From Eupeodes corollae (Eukaryota; Arthropoda; Insecta; Diptera; Syrphidae), in assembly GCF_945859685.1 (NCBI RefSeq), contig NC_079149.1, positions 85,923,073 through 85,987,072 on the forward strand: a DNA stretch of 64,000 nt. Reading direction: 5' to 3'. Within the stretch, counting starts at the first letter, position 1, and every line of letters starts with the position of its first letter. The notes under the pieces were generated by a model. That model was not told where the DNA came from, searched no databases, and saw only the letters and a program-made list of their open reading frames with translations. Position numbers and translations under genes: made by a program. Below are positions 11,831 through 23,639 of the stretch, piece after piece.

Positions 11831-13205
11831 AGTCTTAAGATACATCCTTAAGAAAGACTTGCTGTTCTTTCGAACTTATTTGAAGACTTTTACAAACAGG
11901 CAATTTTTTAATTAAAGTTGGCACGATCAAACCATAGTTCGTTCTGCTCCATATAGGACGTAAAGGAACTTGTCTTCTAATACTTGAACGGCTATACTCG
12001 TACATAAAATTTACTTGTTCCAAAATTGATGGTGATGTGGCTGACGCATTGATTAATTTTATAGTAAAGCACAGCTGAATGTACTCTCTGTGTTTTTAGA
12101 AAGCGATGGAAGAGTTATGAGCGTGAGTCTATGATTGTACGGTGGAAGTTCGAGCCTATTGGACTATGGGAAGAAACGGAGGTAGAAGCGCATGAATCTT
12201 CTTTGTATACTCCTTCTATTCTGTTCATATGGACTGAATAAAAGGGAGCTCATATTATGCCTCTATATTCCAATATTGGTCTTACAAATGTTATATAAAG
12301 AACTTTAAGAATATGAGGGTCGCGAAAATCATGTGAAAACCATTTTATTAGTTTTTTTTAATAATATAGTCATAATGATTTGTTAAAGTTAATTTTGAGT
12401 CTAGAATAATACCTATGTCAGAGAAAGTAGAGAGTTTAGTCCAATAAGAAGAGTCTAATTGATAATAGAAAGTCAAAACATTTTGTTTGCGTGTAAAACA
12501 CATTGATTTACATTTGTCTATGTTTACTAAAAACTTATTTATAAAACACCATTCGCGAAAACTATTTATGTATATCATCTTATAGACAGTCGTCTGAGTC
12601 AATACGGTGGAAAATTTTAATGTCATCAGCGTAAATTGAAACAGATGAGTATTTTATAATAGAAGGTAAGTCATTAACGTACATAATAAACTGTAAAGGT
12701 CCTAAGTGGCTACCTTGTAGTACGCCAGAGTTGGTTTAAAAATATGATGCCCGTTCATTCCTTAAAACTACGCTGTATGATCTATTATACATATAAGTAC
12801 GTCGAAACCCAACTAACAAATTTATAGTTAAAGCCTTGTGATTTAAGTTTGGAAGTTATTGTTTTATGGCACAATTTATCAAAGGCCTTACTGAAGTCTG
12901 TGAAGACACAGTTAACTAATCTAAACAAAAAGAACTGAAATGAAAGAGGTTAGTAACTGTTAACTTATTTTGAACAAAACCTTGTTGACTGTCACAAATT
13001 ATAGGCTTACAATTAAACGATATGACTTTAAAAATAATGGACTCAAATAACTTAGGGATGAATGACAGTTTTGCAATGGGACGATAATTTTTTATTTCAT
13101 TTTTACTACCCATTTTATGTATCGGTGTTATGTGCGAAGATTTGAGCGAATCATTAAAAAGATTATACATATGTATGTATGTATGTATATATAATAAAAA
13201 ATACG
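11831..13205 (-). pseudogene. LINE ORF2, RT to C-terminus (CR1/jockey-like)
   Basis: The minus strand from 13205 reads SLKSSHITPIHKMGSKNEIK then NYRPIAKLSFIPKLFE (fingers), DSQQGFVQNKLTVTNLF, FTDFSKAFDKLCHK (motif A, near 12890), a decayed motif B near 12720 (VP-G-HLGPL can still be inferred), then FREWCFINKFLVNIDKCKSM (near 12540), FSDIGIILDSKLTL, and a C-terminus at 11835-12110 with YSRSSIRRQVPLRP. Several frameshifts lie between the blocks. No endonuclease is seen, so the copy is probably 5'-truncated near the TATG-type simple repeat at 13170. Confidence 0.85.
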
Positions 13206-13683
13206 ATAAATAGGATGCGCAAATTTTCAAATGTCAGTTCAATTTTTCTCAAAATTTTACCAGAGGTCAAAAACGTAATTCTTTCTTTCTTAAAATGATT
13301 TTAATTTTTTTTTGATTTATAAAAAAAAACTTTAATTTGATTGTTTTTCAAATATATACTTGTTTGGTATCACGTTAATCCAAGTCGATATCGTTATTGG
13401 ATCGTCAGATATCTTGTTTTAACCATCTTTCTGGATTATTATCTGTATAACAAAATGTATTTGAAGTCGATATCTCTACTAGTTCTTGAGCTATAGACGA
13501 CAAAAAAAACTTCCCGATCGTACAGATGTACGGAAGTACGAGCGTACGTACAAGCACGCACAGGCATCTTTCTAAAAATATTTTATTTAAACTCCAGGGA
13601 ACTTGAAACGTCGAGAAATGTTAAAATTTTCAATTTCACAAACCGGACCGATTACAATAATTTCCTATGGAAGTTAAAAAAAT
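13205..13683 (+). mobile_element. Helentron-like noncoding element, 3' part
   Basis: This matches the 3' third of the 36.3 kb element: TGGTATCACGTTA, TTTGAAGTCGATATCTCTA, TTCTTGAGCTATAGACGAC, then the end block ATTACAATAATTTCCTATGG. The terminal hairpin is less perfect here than at 37.4 kb. The copy is 5'-truncated. Confidence 0.75.
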
Positions 13684-13739
13684 GCATATCTATGTACTAA
13701 TAACTCATTATCATCCAAAAGCACTCACGTCCCTTCTTT

Positions 13740-14075
13740 CCAAATTCATGGAAATTCTGATCAATTTGCAACTTAAGAAATATCTTGAAGTCCACTGGTG
13801 ATCTCATGATTTATCTTACCGAGCAGTGGAACAAATTTTTACATCGTTTTGAAGAAAGAAAAATTTTTCACTTGATGTTTCAAAAGGATTTGATGAAGTT
13901 TAGCACCAAGTTCTTTATCAAAAATACGTTCTTTTGGTATTGATGAATCTCTTCTTTGTTGGATTAGAAATTTCCTTTTTAACCGTTCAATAGAAGTTGT
14001 ATTGGGTGGTTTCAAGTCTGACATTCATAAAATAAATGCTGGTGTCCCCCAAAGCTCTTACTTTGTTTAAACTTT
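13740..14075 (+). pseudogene. LINE reverse transcriptase fragment (jockey-like)
   Basis: In shifting plus frames this reads DLIYLTEQWNKFLHRFE, FSLDVSKGFDEV (motif A), SFGIDESLLCWIRN with small breaks, VVLGGFKSDIHKINAGVPQS (motif B, near 14040). Several single-base indels separate the pieces. The open frame on the opposite strand here is only its shadow. Confidence 0.78.
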
Positions 14076-15596
14076 AAACATTTTAAGGAATAACCCCGTG
14101 AGTGCCTGTTTGATTAAAAAAAACTGTTATTTTTTCGTCAGTATCGTAGTAATATAATCTTATTCTAAAATATTTTCGAGTTATGACTTATTCAATCATA
14201 GTTATAAAACACTATATAGTTGACATTAGAAAATACGGCCTGAGGAATTGTAATTAATTGACCTATTGTCTAAAATGCTCTTGTGCTTTCTTTAAATTGT
14301 TTCAGACGTCTTCATATGCAAAGATGTATGACAGACATGAGTTGTTGGGATTGAAACATTTTTAATAGTTGACTTTTGAATAAATGATTAACTTTTTGCT
14401 TTTAAGCAAAAATATATTTTCGTTAATTAAAAATCGCTGCCTGCTGACGGAATATTTAACTTTTAAATCTTCTTTTTGGGATTCCGATTTTTAAAACTTT
14501 TGTACGAACATACAAAAATAATGGCAAACTTTGTAACCCAGGAGAAAAAAACGTCCTTGGAAGAACTGTTTCTGGGCAACATATTCTAAGAATATATGTA
14601 TGTACCTACTCTGTATATGTATGTTCATATACGCAATGTGGTTATAAGAAGATACTATTTGAAAATAAGACAAACGCCCGAAGGTAAGTCTACTTCACGT
14701 TCACTCTCTTTTCTTTGTTTTTTTATTTCTTGAAAATAATTACGATGTCGGAAACTTCATTCATGCCTTCTTTCGAAATTCCGTTAGTTTAGCTTGAAGC
14801 TCCCACCCTATCCAATAAGAAAACTAAAATACACACAAATTTCTTCAAATCTACATGAAATGCTGTGATGTGATGGCAATTATCTTCAGAACAAAGGCTC
14901 CACTGAAAATACCGTGTGCCACAGCCACAGTAACAGCAACAGCCACAGATGCCTCCGAAAATTCTATCACGAAACACATGCACGTTATGGGACCTCCATT
15001 AAGGGATATTCTTTTGAGGTTTAAAACTTTATTAATCGCTCATCGACGGGTTCCAATGAACGACCACTGGCCATGTCGAATAAATGGCCACACATAATTA
15101 TGGGTCTAACATATCCTTTGGCTCTCTGTTGGGAGCTTCTTCATATTGTGTTTTCATTTGGATTTATTTGAGACCACCACCAGAAGCTAGGTTATTATTT
15201 TGTATGTATTTTTTGATAGGGGGTCTTAGCGGTGACGGCGGCGGCATATTTTTCCTACATATGTACATAGCTAATGGGTTTTGGGAAGAGAACTGAGATT
15301 TTAGAAATGAAAATAAGAATAGGATGGTTATTCAAGGTTAACTAAAATGTATCCATAAATTAGAACAAAAAAAAAAACATAAAATTTGTAATTGCGAATT
15401 GATTAAATGATTTATTTGGATACTATTATTGGGGTTCGAGTTTGTTGTTGAAAAAAGTATGTTTTGTATTATATTTAAAATCTTAGAACTATTATAAGTT
15501 TCATTTACTTTATTTTAATTAATTAATTGTGTTTTGTACCTACTTAAAAAACGTTTGTTTCAACAAAATTCTTTGTAAAAATCAAATAAAATTAAA
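14076..15596. other. TE-poor DNA with a GC-richer patch
   Basis: No transposon or RNA gene is recognised. The patch at 14855-15110 is less AT-rich, holds a (CAGCCACAGTAA) simple tract and motifs such as TTTATTAATCGC and CATAATTATG. It could be a conserved noncoding or regulatory stretch, but nothing proves it. Confidence 0.4.
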
Positions 15597-15800
15597 ACGA
15601 AAAAGAGGCTGGAATTCGATCCACACTGATAACTTCCATCCGTACCCGTCCTTCAATTTTTCTAAGAGTTTAACAAAATATTAATAACCACTTTTGTTTG
15701 AGTTGAAAAAACTCAAGTCAAAAACCATTTCTTATAAGCTATTTTGTTGTTTTCGTGTTTTGTAAACAAATTTGTAAATTGAATTTTTCAAAAAAAATAT
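15597..15800 (+). mobile_element. Helentron-like element, 5' end only
   Basis: It begins with AAAGAGGCTGGAATTCGATC then CACACTGATAACTTCCATCC, the same 5' end as at 36336 and, inverted, at 19578. After about 200 bp the match is lost and a LINE begins on the other strand. Confidence 0.7.
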
Positions 15801-17330
15801 TTATTTATTTGTCTTTCAAGTTACAATCTTTATGGAGACTACATTAAAATCAAACATTATATTCACAAATCGACAGTGTTAAAAAAAGATAACTTAATAC
15901 AATTTTCTTCTTGATACTAAAGGTTTTAAGTCAATGAAAGCACATCTGGTCTCATAAGGTAGCATAATGTGAATAATTATAAAACTTTCGTAAATAAAAT
16001 TTTTTTAATCTCTTCTCAACCTTTTCAATCCATAAAATACTTGATTGAGTTGAGGGATTCCATATTATGCAAAAATATTCAAGTAAAGATCTTACAAGGG
16101 AAGGGATACATAAAGAGTTTTTAAAGTATAAGGATCTTCAAATGATTTAGAAGTTCTTGAAATAAAACCCAACATGTCGTTAGCTTTTGAAATAACTTTA
16201 TCAATTTGAAGAAAATAATTCATATTCGAATCATAAACCACACCAAGCTCCTTTTGATTTCTTAACCTCATTAAGAACTGATTCTCAATTTTGTAATCAA
16301 AACTTACCGGATTCTTTATTTATACTTTTTAACATTGAGATTTAAACCATTTATAAAACATCACTTGGTAATATTATTAATAACCAATTGAATTTTACCA
16401 GCATCTTATGAAGAACTTACAGAACTAAAAATCTTGAGATCATCAGCATATAAAAGACATCTAAAACTTTTGATACACTTCGCTAAATCATTAAATCATT
16501 TATAAATAAAATGAAAAGTAGTGGACCAGGATGACTACCTTGTGGTACACTGGAAAAATTTTGTGTTTCATTCAAAAGAACATCGCCAATTTTAACAGTT
16601 TGTCTTCGTCCAACCAAATAGCTTCTGATCCATTTTAGGAGATTCGAGTGGAAGCCAAGGAATTCAAGTTTTTCAAGACAACATTATGTTGTACCCGATC
16701 ACACGCCTTGGAAAAATCGGTGTAGATTACAACCAAGACAGTAATTTGTTAAAATTGCTAAATTTGTTGCAGTAGACCTACCACTCATAAAGCTATGCTG
16801 ATGCAGGGAAATATGGTTTTGAACTAAACTATAAAGTTTAATTTTAACAATTGCTTCAAATAATTCGGGGATTAGCTGAAGCTTAGCAATAGGTCTATAA
16901 TTTTCCACAAATGCTATAGATCCAGATTTATGCAAAGCAGTTATCAGAGAATGTTTCCATGTATCTAAAAATAATCCTTGTTTCAAGGACAAATTAAAAA
17001 TGAAGCAAAAGTGGGGTTGTAAGGCTATATTTACAAAATTTCAAAACTAAAGGTGGAATTTTGTCCGGTGCGGCAGAGAAACTGTTATCAAGCGACCATA
17101 AAGCATTTAATACATCAACTATCGATAAACTTAGAAAAGAAACTAAGTGTTTCATTATAATCAGCAAATTTATTACAAATATCTTCTAAATTTTCAGAAA
17201 AAATATCATTGTAAGAAATACTGGAAGGAATTCCAATTGATTTTATTTTAGTATTTAAAAATGACCAAAAAAACATTGAATTAGTTTTTTTTTCGACTCA
17301 AGAGACCAAATATATTGTTTATATTTAAAT
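15801..17330 (-). pseudogene. LINE ORF2, linker-RT-C-terminus (CR1/jockey-like)
   Basis: The minus strand reads, from 17330, a linker (KINWNSFQ), then NSFSAAPDKIPPLVLKFCKY (near 17080), LDTWKHSLITALHKSGS, ENYRPIAKLQLIPELFEAIV (16850), LHQHSFMSGRSTATNLAIL, a motif B remnant VPQGSHPGPLLF (16530), LLYADDLKIF (16450), NPVSFDYKIENQFLMRL (16290), KELGVVYDSNMNY and a C-terminus to about 15900. Only a few frameshifts interrupt it, and most RT motifs, including YADD, are intact. No endonuclease is found upstream. It is the best preserved CR1/jockey-like RT of the first 20 kb. Confidence 0.87.
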
Positions 17331-17537
17331 CTTAATAATTCGTATTTTTCCTAAATCTACAATAAATTGTTCACGAAAAGAATCCGAAATCTTAATCTTT
17401 TTACGAAGTTTAGCTACGAAGATCGGTGATAAATTAAGCATCATTTTTAAAATTTTGTTTTGAAAGACTTGGAGGTTTTTAATAAGCGCATTTACCCCAC
17501 ACCTAAGATCCATACAACTACTTTGCTTCAAACACAA
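17325..17537 (-). pseudogene. LINE-like fragment of uncertain position
   Basis: A 70-codon minus frame reads IKNLQVFQNKILKMMLNLSP, which resembles the Q.FQNK.LR.......P block near LINE C-termini, followed by basic sequence. It lies where the linker of the neighbouring LINE would be. Either two LINEs are joined here, or the resemblance is by chance. Confidence 0.4.
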
Positions 17538-17639
17538 CCTTTTGTATTTCCTATTTTTAAAACTTAAATGCGATTTTCTATTTATAAGCGGGTTTATAAT
17601 TTTAATTGGAATGTTAACTTTTTTAATTAATGGTTGATT

Positions 17640-18205
17640 TTATGTTTCCAGCAGTTAGTTTTATTTTTCATTTGTGGTAATATCTCATTAAATTTTCAAG
17701 TCCATTTTGAAGATTGGTCTCAATATTGAGACCAAACTCATGCGAAGAGTATATTTATGTGTCATCTGTATAAATCCCTGCTTCACAATAAGGTGGCTTA
17801 AAAAAGACCAAGAACTGAACCTTGAGGGACACCCTACTGAATATAAACTAACACGGACACTCGAAAACATCTTCCTGATAAATAAATGACCTTCTAGATC
17901 TTAGAAAAGTATTGGTTTTGTTACTTATCAAGTCCATCGGAAGTAAGGTTTCCTTACTCACAAGTCACAACTACTTTACCATAGCGGAAACGTCATCAGC
18001 AGAAAGTGTTTGTGTTACATGAGAGAACAGCGTCTACCGAACTTATATTAGTATCTAAATCACTAAGCTGTTGGGATACTTCATGTTTTTTTTTAATTCC
18101 ACAGCAAAATCATTCGCTTATCCATTCTCAGTAGAAAGGACCTCATTACAATTTTTTAGCGCAGGAATTAATCTGATGGTCTAATAAGACCCAAGACTAC
18201 TATAC
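17640..18205 (-). pseudogene. LINE reverse transcriptase fragment, second copy
   Basis: The minus strand reads a motif B block (GCPSRFSSWSF in one frame, that is GVPQGSVLG when the frameshift is allowed) near 17830. After a deletion it reads YTDDTQIY-like wording near 17765, motif C with YTDD in place of YADD. The upstream part (to 18205) is weakly LINE-like and uncertain. Confidence 0.6.
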
Positions 18206-18211
18206 TACTAA

Positions 18212-19578
18212 GACTTCCCAAAGAAAGTTATTGTAATGGGTCCGATTTGTCAAATTGAAAATTTTGACATTTCTCGAAGTTTCAAGGTCCCTAGAGTCGA
18301 AATAAATTTTTTTTAAAAAGATGTCTGTGCGTGCGTGTGTATGTACGTTCGTACGTCCATTGCCCAAGAACTATAAGAGATATCGACTTTAAATAATTTT
18401 TTTTAAAATAGAGATAATAAGGCAGAAAGCTGCAAACAGGACTCTCAAGAAAATTAAGGGGGTTGTTTTTTTTACAATAGCAGTTTAAAAAAAAATGTGA
18501 ACATTTTGGTTAATCCAAAATATCTCATGAAACATAAACGCTAGAAACTTGAATTAAATTTTATGTTTTTTTTTTATAAATAAAAAAAAAATAAAAAAAA
18601 AATGTATCACCTGGAAAATTTTACGAATACAAAATTACTTTATATCCAAAATAATTTTGTACAACGAAAAAAAACGATTTTAACATTTGGGAAAACTTTA
18701 AGAAAAATCGAACAGACAGTTTTTTCTATAAAAAATTAAAACCTAAAAAAACATTTCTCAAAGTTGGTAAATATTGAATTTCAACTTAAATGTCTTTTCA
18801 AAAATTTGAGATTATGGCTTTTAACTAATTTTATCTTATAAGAAATATTGTTTTCAACATTCTGAAAAATTTTGAGAAAAATGGAATTGATAGTTTTTTT
18901 ACAAAAAAATAAAAACCTAAATAAAAGAATTAATAAAAGTTGGTAAAAATTGATTTTCAACTCAAATATCTTTTTAAAACTTTGAGATATTTGTTTTAAA
19001 CTACTACTATCTTTTAAAAAATATTATTGTCAACATTCAGTAAAATTTTGAGAAAAATCGAATTGACAATTTTTTTACAAAAATAAAAACCTACAAAAAA
19101 ACAATACTAAATCTTGGTAAAAATTTACTTTCGACTCAAAAAGCTTTTCAAAAATTAAAAATATTGTCTTCAATCTTTTTTATTTCACCGAAAATATTAT
19201 TTTCAATATTCTGTAGTTTTTTTATAAAAATCTCACAGTACTTTTTTTCATAATAAAAATATTACTCAAATTTGGTAAATATTGATGTGCGGTTCTTGAT
19301 AACTCTCAAATTAATTTCATTCATCCAATTTGTAAAAATTTAAGAAATGCTACTTAAATTGGTAAAAATTTGGTTTCGACTAAAAATCTATTTAACAAAA
19401 CTTGTTTTTCAAACTAAACTATTTCTTGATATGAAAAATATTGTTGGTAATTTTAATTTTTTTAAGAATAATTCAACTAACAAATTTTTCAAACTTAACA
19501 CAAAAACCTACAAAATTTAAGCAAGACAAATCGACGGGATGGGAAGTTATCAGTGTTTGTCGCATCCCAGCCTCTTTT
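18212..19578 (-). mobile_element. Helentron-like noncoding element, near full length
   Basis: Sense is minus. The 5' end (19578) reads GAGGCTGGGATGCGACAAAC then AACTTCCCATCCCGTCG. The middle consists of degenerate units of roughly 170 bp holding AAACTGTCAATTCGATTTTT-type blocks. The 3' end (18212) carries TCGATATCTCTTATAGTTCT, a CA/TACG-rich patch, and CCATTACAATAACTTTC. The match to 36336-37440 is end to end. No coding sequence is seen. Subterminal inverted repeats (TAACTTCCCAT / ATGGGAAGTTA) fit a Helentron-type element. Confidence 0.75.
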
Positions 19579-19752
19579 TTTATAAATTAAGCAAAGTTGT
19601 AAAGAGGTTTATGATTTGTATGTTACTGGTTGAATGTTTAATTCCATCGCGTATTTCTATTTTTTTTTTAATTTCCATGGAAATTAGTTTATTGAAATAA
19701 TTCAACTAAATTTTATTTTTTATAAAAAAAATGACTTGAATTTTTATAAATA
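19579..19752. other. Spacer between two elements
   Basis: AT-rich, nothing recognised. Confidence 0.5.
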
Positions 19753-21452
19753 CAGTCGACTCCCTCTAAGTCGAATTTTCACGGGATGTCTAAATTAGTT
19801 TGTGTTAGAAGGAGTTTTTAAAAATTCGAGTTAGAGAGATTAATAGTTTTTTTGCTTAAAAGCATTTGTTGAATATACAAAATAAGATAACAACAAATAA
19901 ATAGATAAATTAAAATAAACAAAAGCTCCTAGCCTTTATGGCATTTTTTATTGATGCATCAAAGTGGCTGGAGTGTTCACTTGTTTAGAAAATGACTCTT
20001 TTTTGAAAAGGCAGTGTTAAACCTCATCCGGTATATTTTGTGTCATTTCAATCGCAGATTGCAATGTTCCAATTGCATTGTCAATATCATTTTTTTCTTG
20101 CACTTCAATATTTATTGTTTCAAATTCGACTTCTTCATCGTCAGCTCCACTATCATCATCGTTAGCAGCAGCACCATGATTTATGATTCCAGAATTGATT
20201 CGCGTTCAGGTATTTCTGTGGCCACAATACCGTCATCGACTTCCACATAATCCCCAATTCAAGCCTTCAATATTGTAATCAGCTTCAGTTAGCCTGTTCC
20301 AGATTATCTCGATTTGATTTGCGTCGTAGGTTACACATATGAGTTGGTTAAGTAGAACATCATCTTCATCATCCCATGTATCGTCCTTAAAGTCGGCCTT
20401 TTTAAAGCAATTCTCTATTGTCAACGGAGTTACATCCTGTATCCACGCTCCCGTACACAATTGAGCAGAGTTATTTTATAGTCTTCTTTTTTAGTTTCCC
20501 AAACCTTTAAGATGGTGGTTAAAATACGGCGTTTAAAGTGATCTTTTAAATTTTGGATTATACCGATGTCCATCGGTTGCACTATTGAGGTCATGTTAGG
20601 TGGAAAATACTCAAGTTTTATAAATTTTACTTTATCCTTAACTTGATTTGGGTTAATCGGCAGTTATCGATGATAAAACACCAATTTGTAAAAAGATCTG
20701 CCGTCATTCAAGAACGTTGGTTGGCAAAGATTTAATTTTATTTAAACAGTGAGGATTTTTGCTCTTTCCGATTATTAAAAGCTTAAACTTTTCCGATCCA
20801 GTCATGTTGGATCCCACAAGGTATGTCACTCTTTCTTTACTGTGTTTCGCTCCAAAACTTTGTTATCCTTTGAAGCCAAGGTACGTGTCGGCAAACATTA
20901 GAAAAACAATCCCGTTTCATCAACATTAAAAATGTCAACCGGTTTGAATCCTCTGGAAACCTCTGGGATCTGTTGTTTCCATTCATCGACCTTAGCCTTA
21001 TCAACAGAAGCACTTTCACCAGACAAAACTTTCCCAAGGATACTATGTCTGCTTTTAAATCTGGTCAGCCAACCATCGTTTGCCTTGAAATTAGGAAAAC
21101 CTAAGCTGCCTGCATATTCCAGCGCTTGTTTTTTTTAAGATTGGACCGCTAACTGGTATTGAATTGCCCCGCATACTTTCGAACCATTTAAAAACAGCTT
21201 TGTCAACACTTACATACCCACAAACTTTGTGTGTGCTTCATGTTTATACCTATATAACATATGAATAAAAAAATGCAATACAAGTTGCGCGAGGGTTATT
21301 TTTTTTGCAAAAGAGACATTTGACTTAAAGGTATTGGAAATAGTCCAAGAATCTACTTAAAGGAAGGTTTTTGTATGGAAAATTGAGGGGAATTCAAAAA
21401 TATGGCAAAACAATTCCAGTTAGAGGGAGTTTGACTTAGAGTGAGTCGACTG
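19753..21452 (-). mobile_element. Tigger/pogo-type DNA transposon with both ends
   Basis: The left end reads CAGTCGACTCCCTCTAAGTC. The right end, complemented, reads CAGTCGACTCACTCTAAGTC. The element is flanked by TA on both sides (19751-19752 and 21453-21454). Length is 1700 bp. The interior encodes a decayed Tigger transposase on minus. Both ends and the TSD are intact, so it was mobile fairly recently in evolutionary terms. Confidence 0.92.
20010..21250 (-). pseudogene. Tigger-type transposase (DDE_1), broken
   Basis: This transposase would cut and paste the element at TA sites. From the N-terminus it shows a CENP-B-type HTH block (KWFESMRGNSIPVSGPILKK near 21190, then NFKANDGWLTRFKSRHSI), the catalytic box VDIFNVDETGLFF (near 20920), a decayed second Asp box (FIIDN near 20680, shifted), the block EYFPPNMTSIVQPMDIGIIQ (near 20590, third acidic residue in QPMD), and NLKDHFKRRILT. 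An acidic C-terminus runs to about 20020. Stops and frameshifts are seen at about 20900, 20690, 20470 and 20250. The N-terminal part of the first HTH lies in the AT-rich segment above 21250 and is not recognisable. Confidence 0.9.
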
Positions 21453-21454
21453 TA

Positions 21455-22720
21455 TTTTAAAAGATTAAATTAGTTTTAAGACAGTATCAATGATTTTTGA
21501 TTTTCGAAAATAAATTTTTATCAACTTTTAGTAACGTTTTTTTTTTTTATTTTTTGTAAAGAAAACAGTCAATTCGGTTTTCGGTGAAAAACGTTATTTC
21601 TCGTGGTAAAATTATTTTTTGTTCGTAAAATATTTGAGGTGACACCTATTTTTTGTACTTATAAGAAACCGTCACATTATATAATTAAGCACTTGATTTA
21701 AATCGATAGTGTTATTGGTTCGCCACACCGCGTAAGTCTCTTACATTTAAAAATTCATGTTCACAGTAAATTTGAATAAAATAAATAAACCGAAATAATA
21801 TAAGATATTAGAGTTCACACTACACCTGGACTTTTCAAAAATTGTAGCAGCGAATTAAATGGTTTGCTAACATTCCAATTAATATCTTCCAATGAGGTTT
21901 TGCTTCATTTTTTAAAAATAGTACAATATTAACGCAACGTTTATTAGAACCTTAATAAATGCTTTACTGAATCAGATGTTTTTAAACTCATTTGAATGAA
22001 AACATTGTTTGAAATTGTTTCAAAGCTTTTAAATAAAAGCTATTTTATTTTTAAATTTATCTTAGACAAACACCCTAAATAGCTTAGACAAAAAAATATA
22101 TTGAGACTCCATCTATCTTTCGTTAGATGAAGCTTATTTTAAAAGAGAGCAAATGTGCCTAATATTGTGAACAGACCACAATTTTGTACTCCTTTTCAAA
22201 TATTTTAATTTTTCGAATTACTATTGTGAATATTGAGCTACTAATGTTTTTTTTTTTTATTAAACAAAATAAATGAATTAAGTGGCGATACTGTCTCTTG
22301 TTTTTAAATAATATCTTTTGAAATTAAATTTTCACTTTCAAAATGCCTTGAAAGAAAATTTCACAACTCAAATTATTGTATGTAGTTCTAATTCTAACTA
22401 TGCTTATGTACCTATCTTCGGAATCTGTTATTGGAATTTGTTTCGAAATTTTGTAATTATAAGTTTTTAAGGAACAATGATGTTCTGCTATGAAAATAAT
22501 TTTAATATTACAATGCACCAAACTCAAATATTATGGAATAAAATTGGTCAACAAAATAATGAAGGTGGCAATCAAATTATAGTATTTCTAAGGTTTTTCC
22601 TAGCTTTAATTTAACCCGACTTCAAATTCAGTCTACCACGATTTTTCAGATACAACGTTTTATAATTCGAAAAATAAAACTATAGTCAGGATTTTTGAGA
22701 CTATGCAAGTTTACGAAGTC
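21455..22720. other. AT-rich DNA with a Helentron-like scrap
   Basis: 21480-21660 holds one unit-like piece of the Helentron-type internal repeat (AAACAGTCAATTCGGTTTTC). The rest is AT-rich with no recognised feature. Confidence 0.5.
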
Positions 22721-23590
22721 AAAGGTGATATTTTAAAAACTATAAGAAAGTTTGAAAAAAAAAACACATACAATTCAGAAAAATGCGTGAAATCTTTATT
22801 TAAATCGTTAATTCAGTCCATATAATTTAATATTTAAAGATTATTTCATGCTGACCTTGACTAGGCCTCAAATGGTCCATCCACTTAGCCCAATTTTGGA
22901 TACTCTTTCCAACATTTTGACCAGTATCTCACGAATAAATGCTTCAATGTTGTCTTTCAATGCGCCAGTTGAAACGGCCTTGACTGTATAGACATAAGCC
23001 TTAACATAGCCCCACAAAAAATAGTCTAAAGGCATTAAACCGCACGATCCAGGCGGACAATTGACCGGTCCAGAACGTGGAATAAAATGTTCACCAAACT
23101 CGCCTCTCAATAAGTCAATTGTGCCGCGTGCTGTGTGGCATGTGGCATAATCTTGTTGAAACGCACATGTCATGCAAGTTAAGCTCTTGCATTTTGGGCA
23201 AAAAAAAAAGTTGGATGTCATCTCATGGTAGAGCTCACCATTCACAGTTTCGTTACGATTCGCATCATCTTTGAAGAAGTACGGTCCAATGATGCCACCA
23301 GCCCATAAACCGCACCAAACTGTGACTTTTCTTGGATGCATTAGTAGCACTTCCAATGCTTCTGGCTGATATTCACTATAAAATGGGCAATTCTGCTTAT
23401 TTACGTATCCATTGAGCCAAAAATGAGCTTCGTTGCTGATGAACTTTCTTATCAGAATACGCATTTTGATAATAAAATTCAATAATGAAATCATAGACCA
23501 AACTGAAAATGTTTGACAGTAAAACGAAACGTGAGTCAGCTGTTAAAACCAATGTTGCGAAAAAGATAATAGCTAGAAAATCACCCTTTA
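22721..23590 (-). mobile_element. rosa-like (DD41D) mariner, internally deleted
   Basis: The two ends are inverted: left AAAGGTGATATTTTAAAAAC, right complemented TAAAGGGTGATTTTCTAGCT. Length is 870 bp against roughly 1.3 kb expected. The 5' leader and a short N-terminal piece (IIEFYYQNA in one frame near 23480) are joined directly to the middle of the transposase, so the DNA-binding half is gone. TA duplications are not clear. Confidence 0.85.
22868..23494 (-). pseudogene. rosa-like mariner transposase, catalytic part
   Basis: This is the catalytic half of a Tc1/mariner transposase. It reads NEAHFWLNGYVNKQNCPFYS, HPRKVTVWCGLWAGGIIGPY, FQQDYATCHTARGTIDLLRG and LMPLDYFLWGYVKA. The second and third acidic residues are present with 41 residues between them, the DD41D spacing of the rosa family. 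The first aspartate, expected in SDEAHF, is Asn here (SNEAHF), probably created at the deletion junction. Short compensating frameshifts affect the stretch before QQD (FFFCPKCKSLTCMTCA). The long open frame of 208 codons is thus misleading, since it lacks the N-terminal DNA-binding domains and one catalytic residue. Confidence 0.9.
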
Positions 23591-23639
23591 AGTTTTATTT
23601 TTTCATAAAAATCCTGATGACAGTACAAGTTTAAAAATA

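Noticed and set aside
13839..14024. Minus-strand 61-codon frame
   Set aside because: Shadow of the plus-strand RT fragment.
14855..15097. 80-codon frame as a coding exon
   Set aside because: A CAG/ACAGCC simple tract drives the open frame; no splice sites or known motif.
20014..20250. Plus-strand frame at the end of Tigger
   Set aside because: Shadow of the acidic C-terminus of the transposase on minus.
22868..23494. 208-codon frame as an intact transposase gene
   Set aside because: It lacks the DNA-binding half and the first catalytic aspartate.
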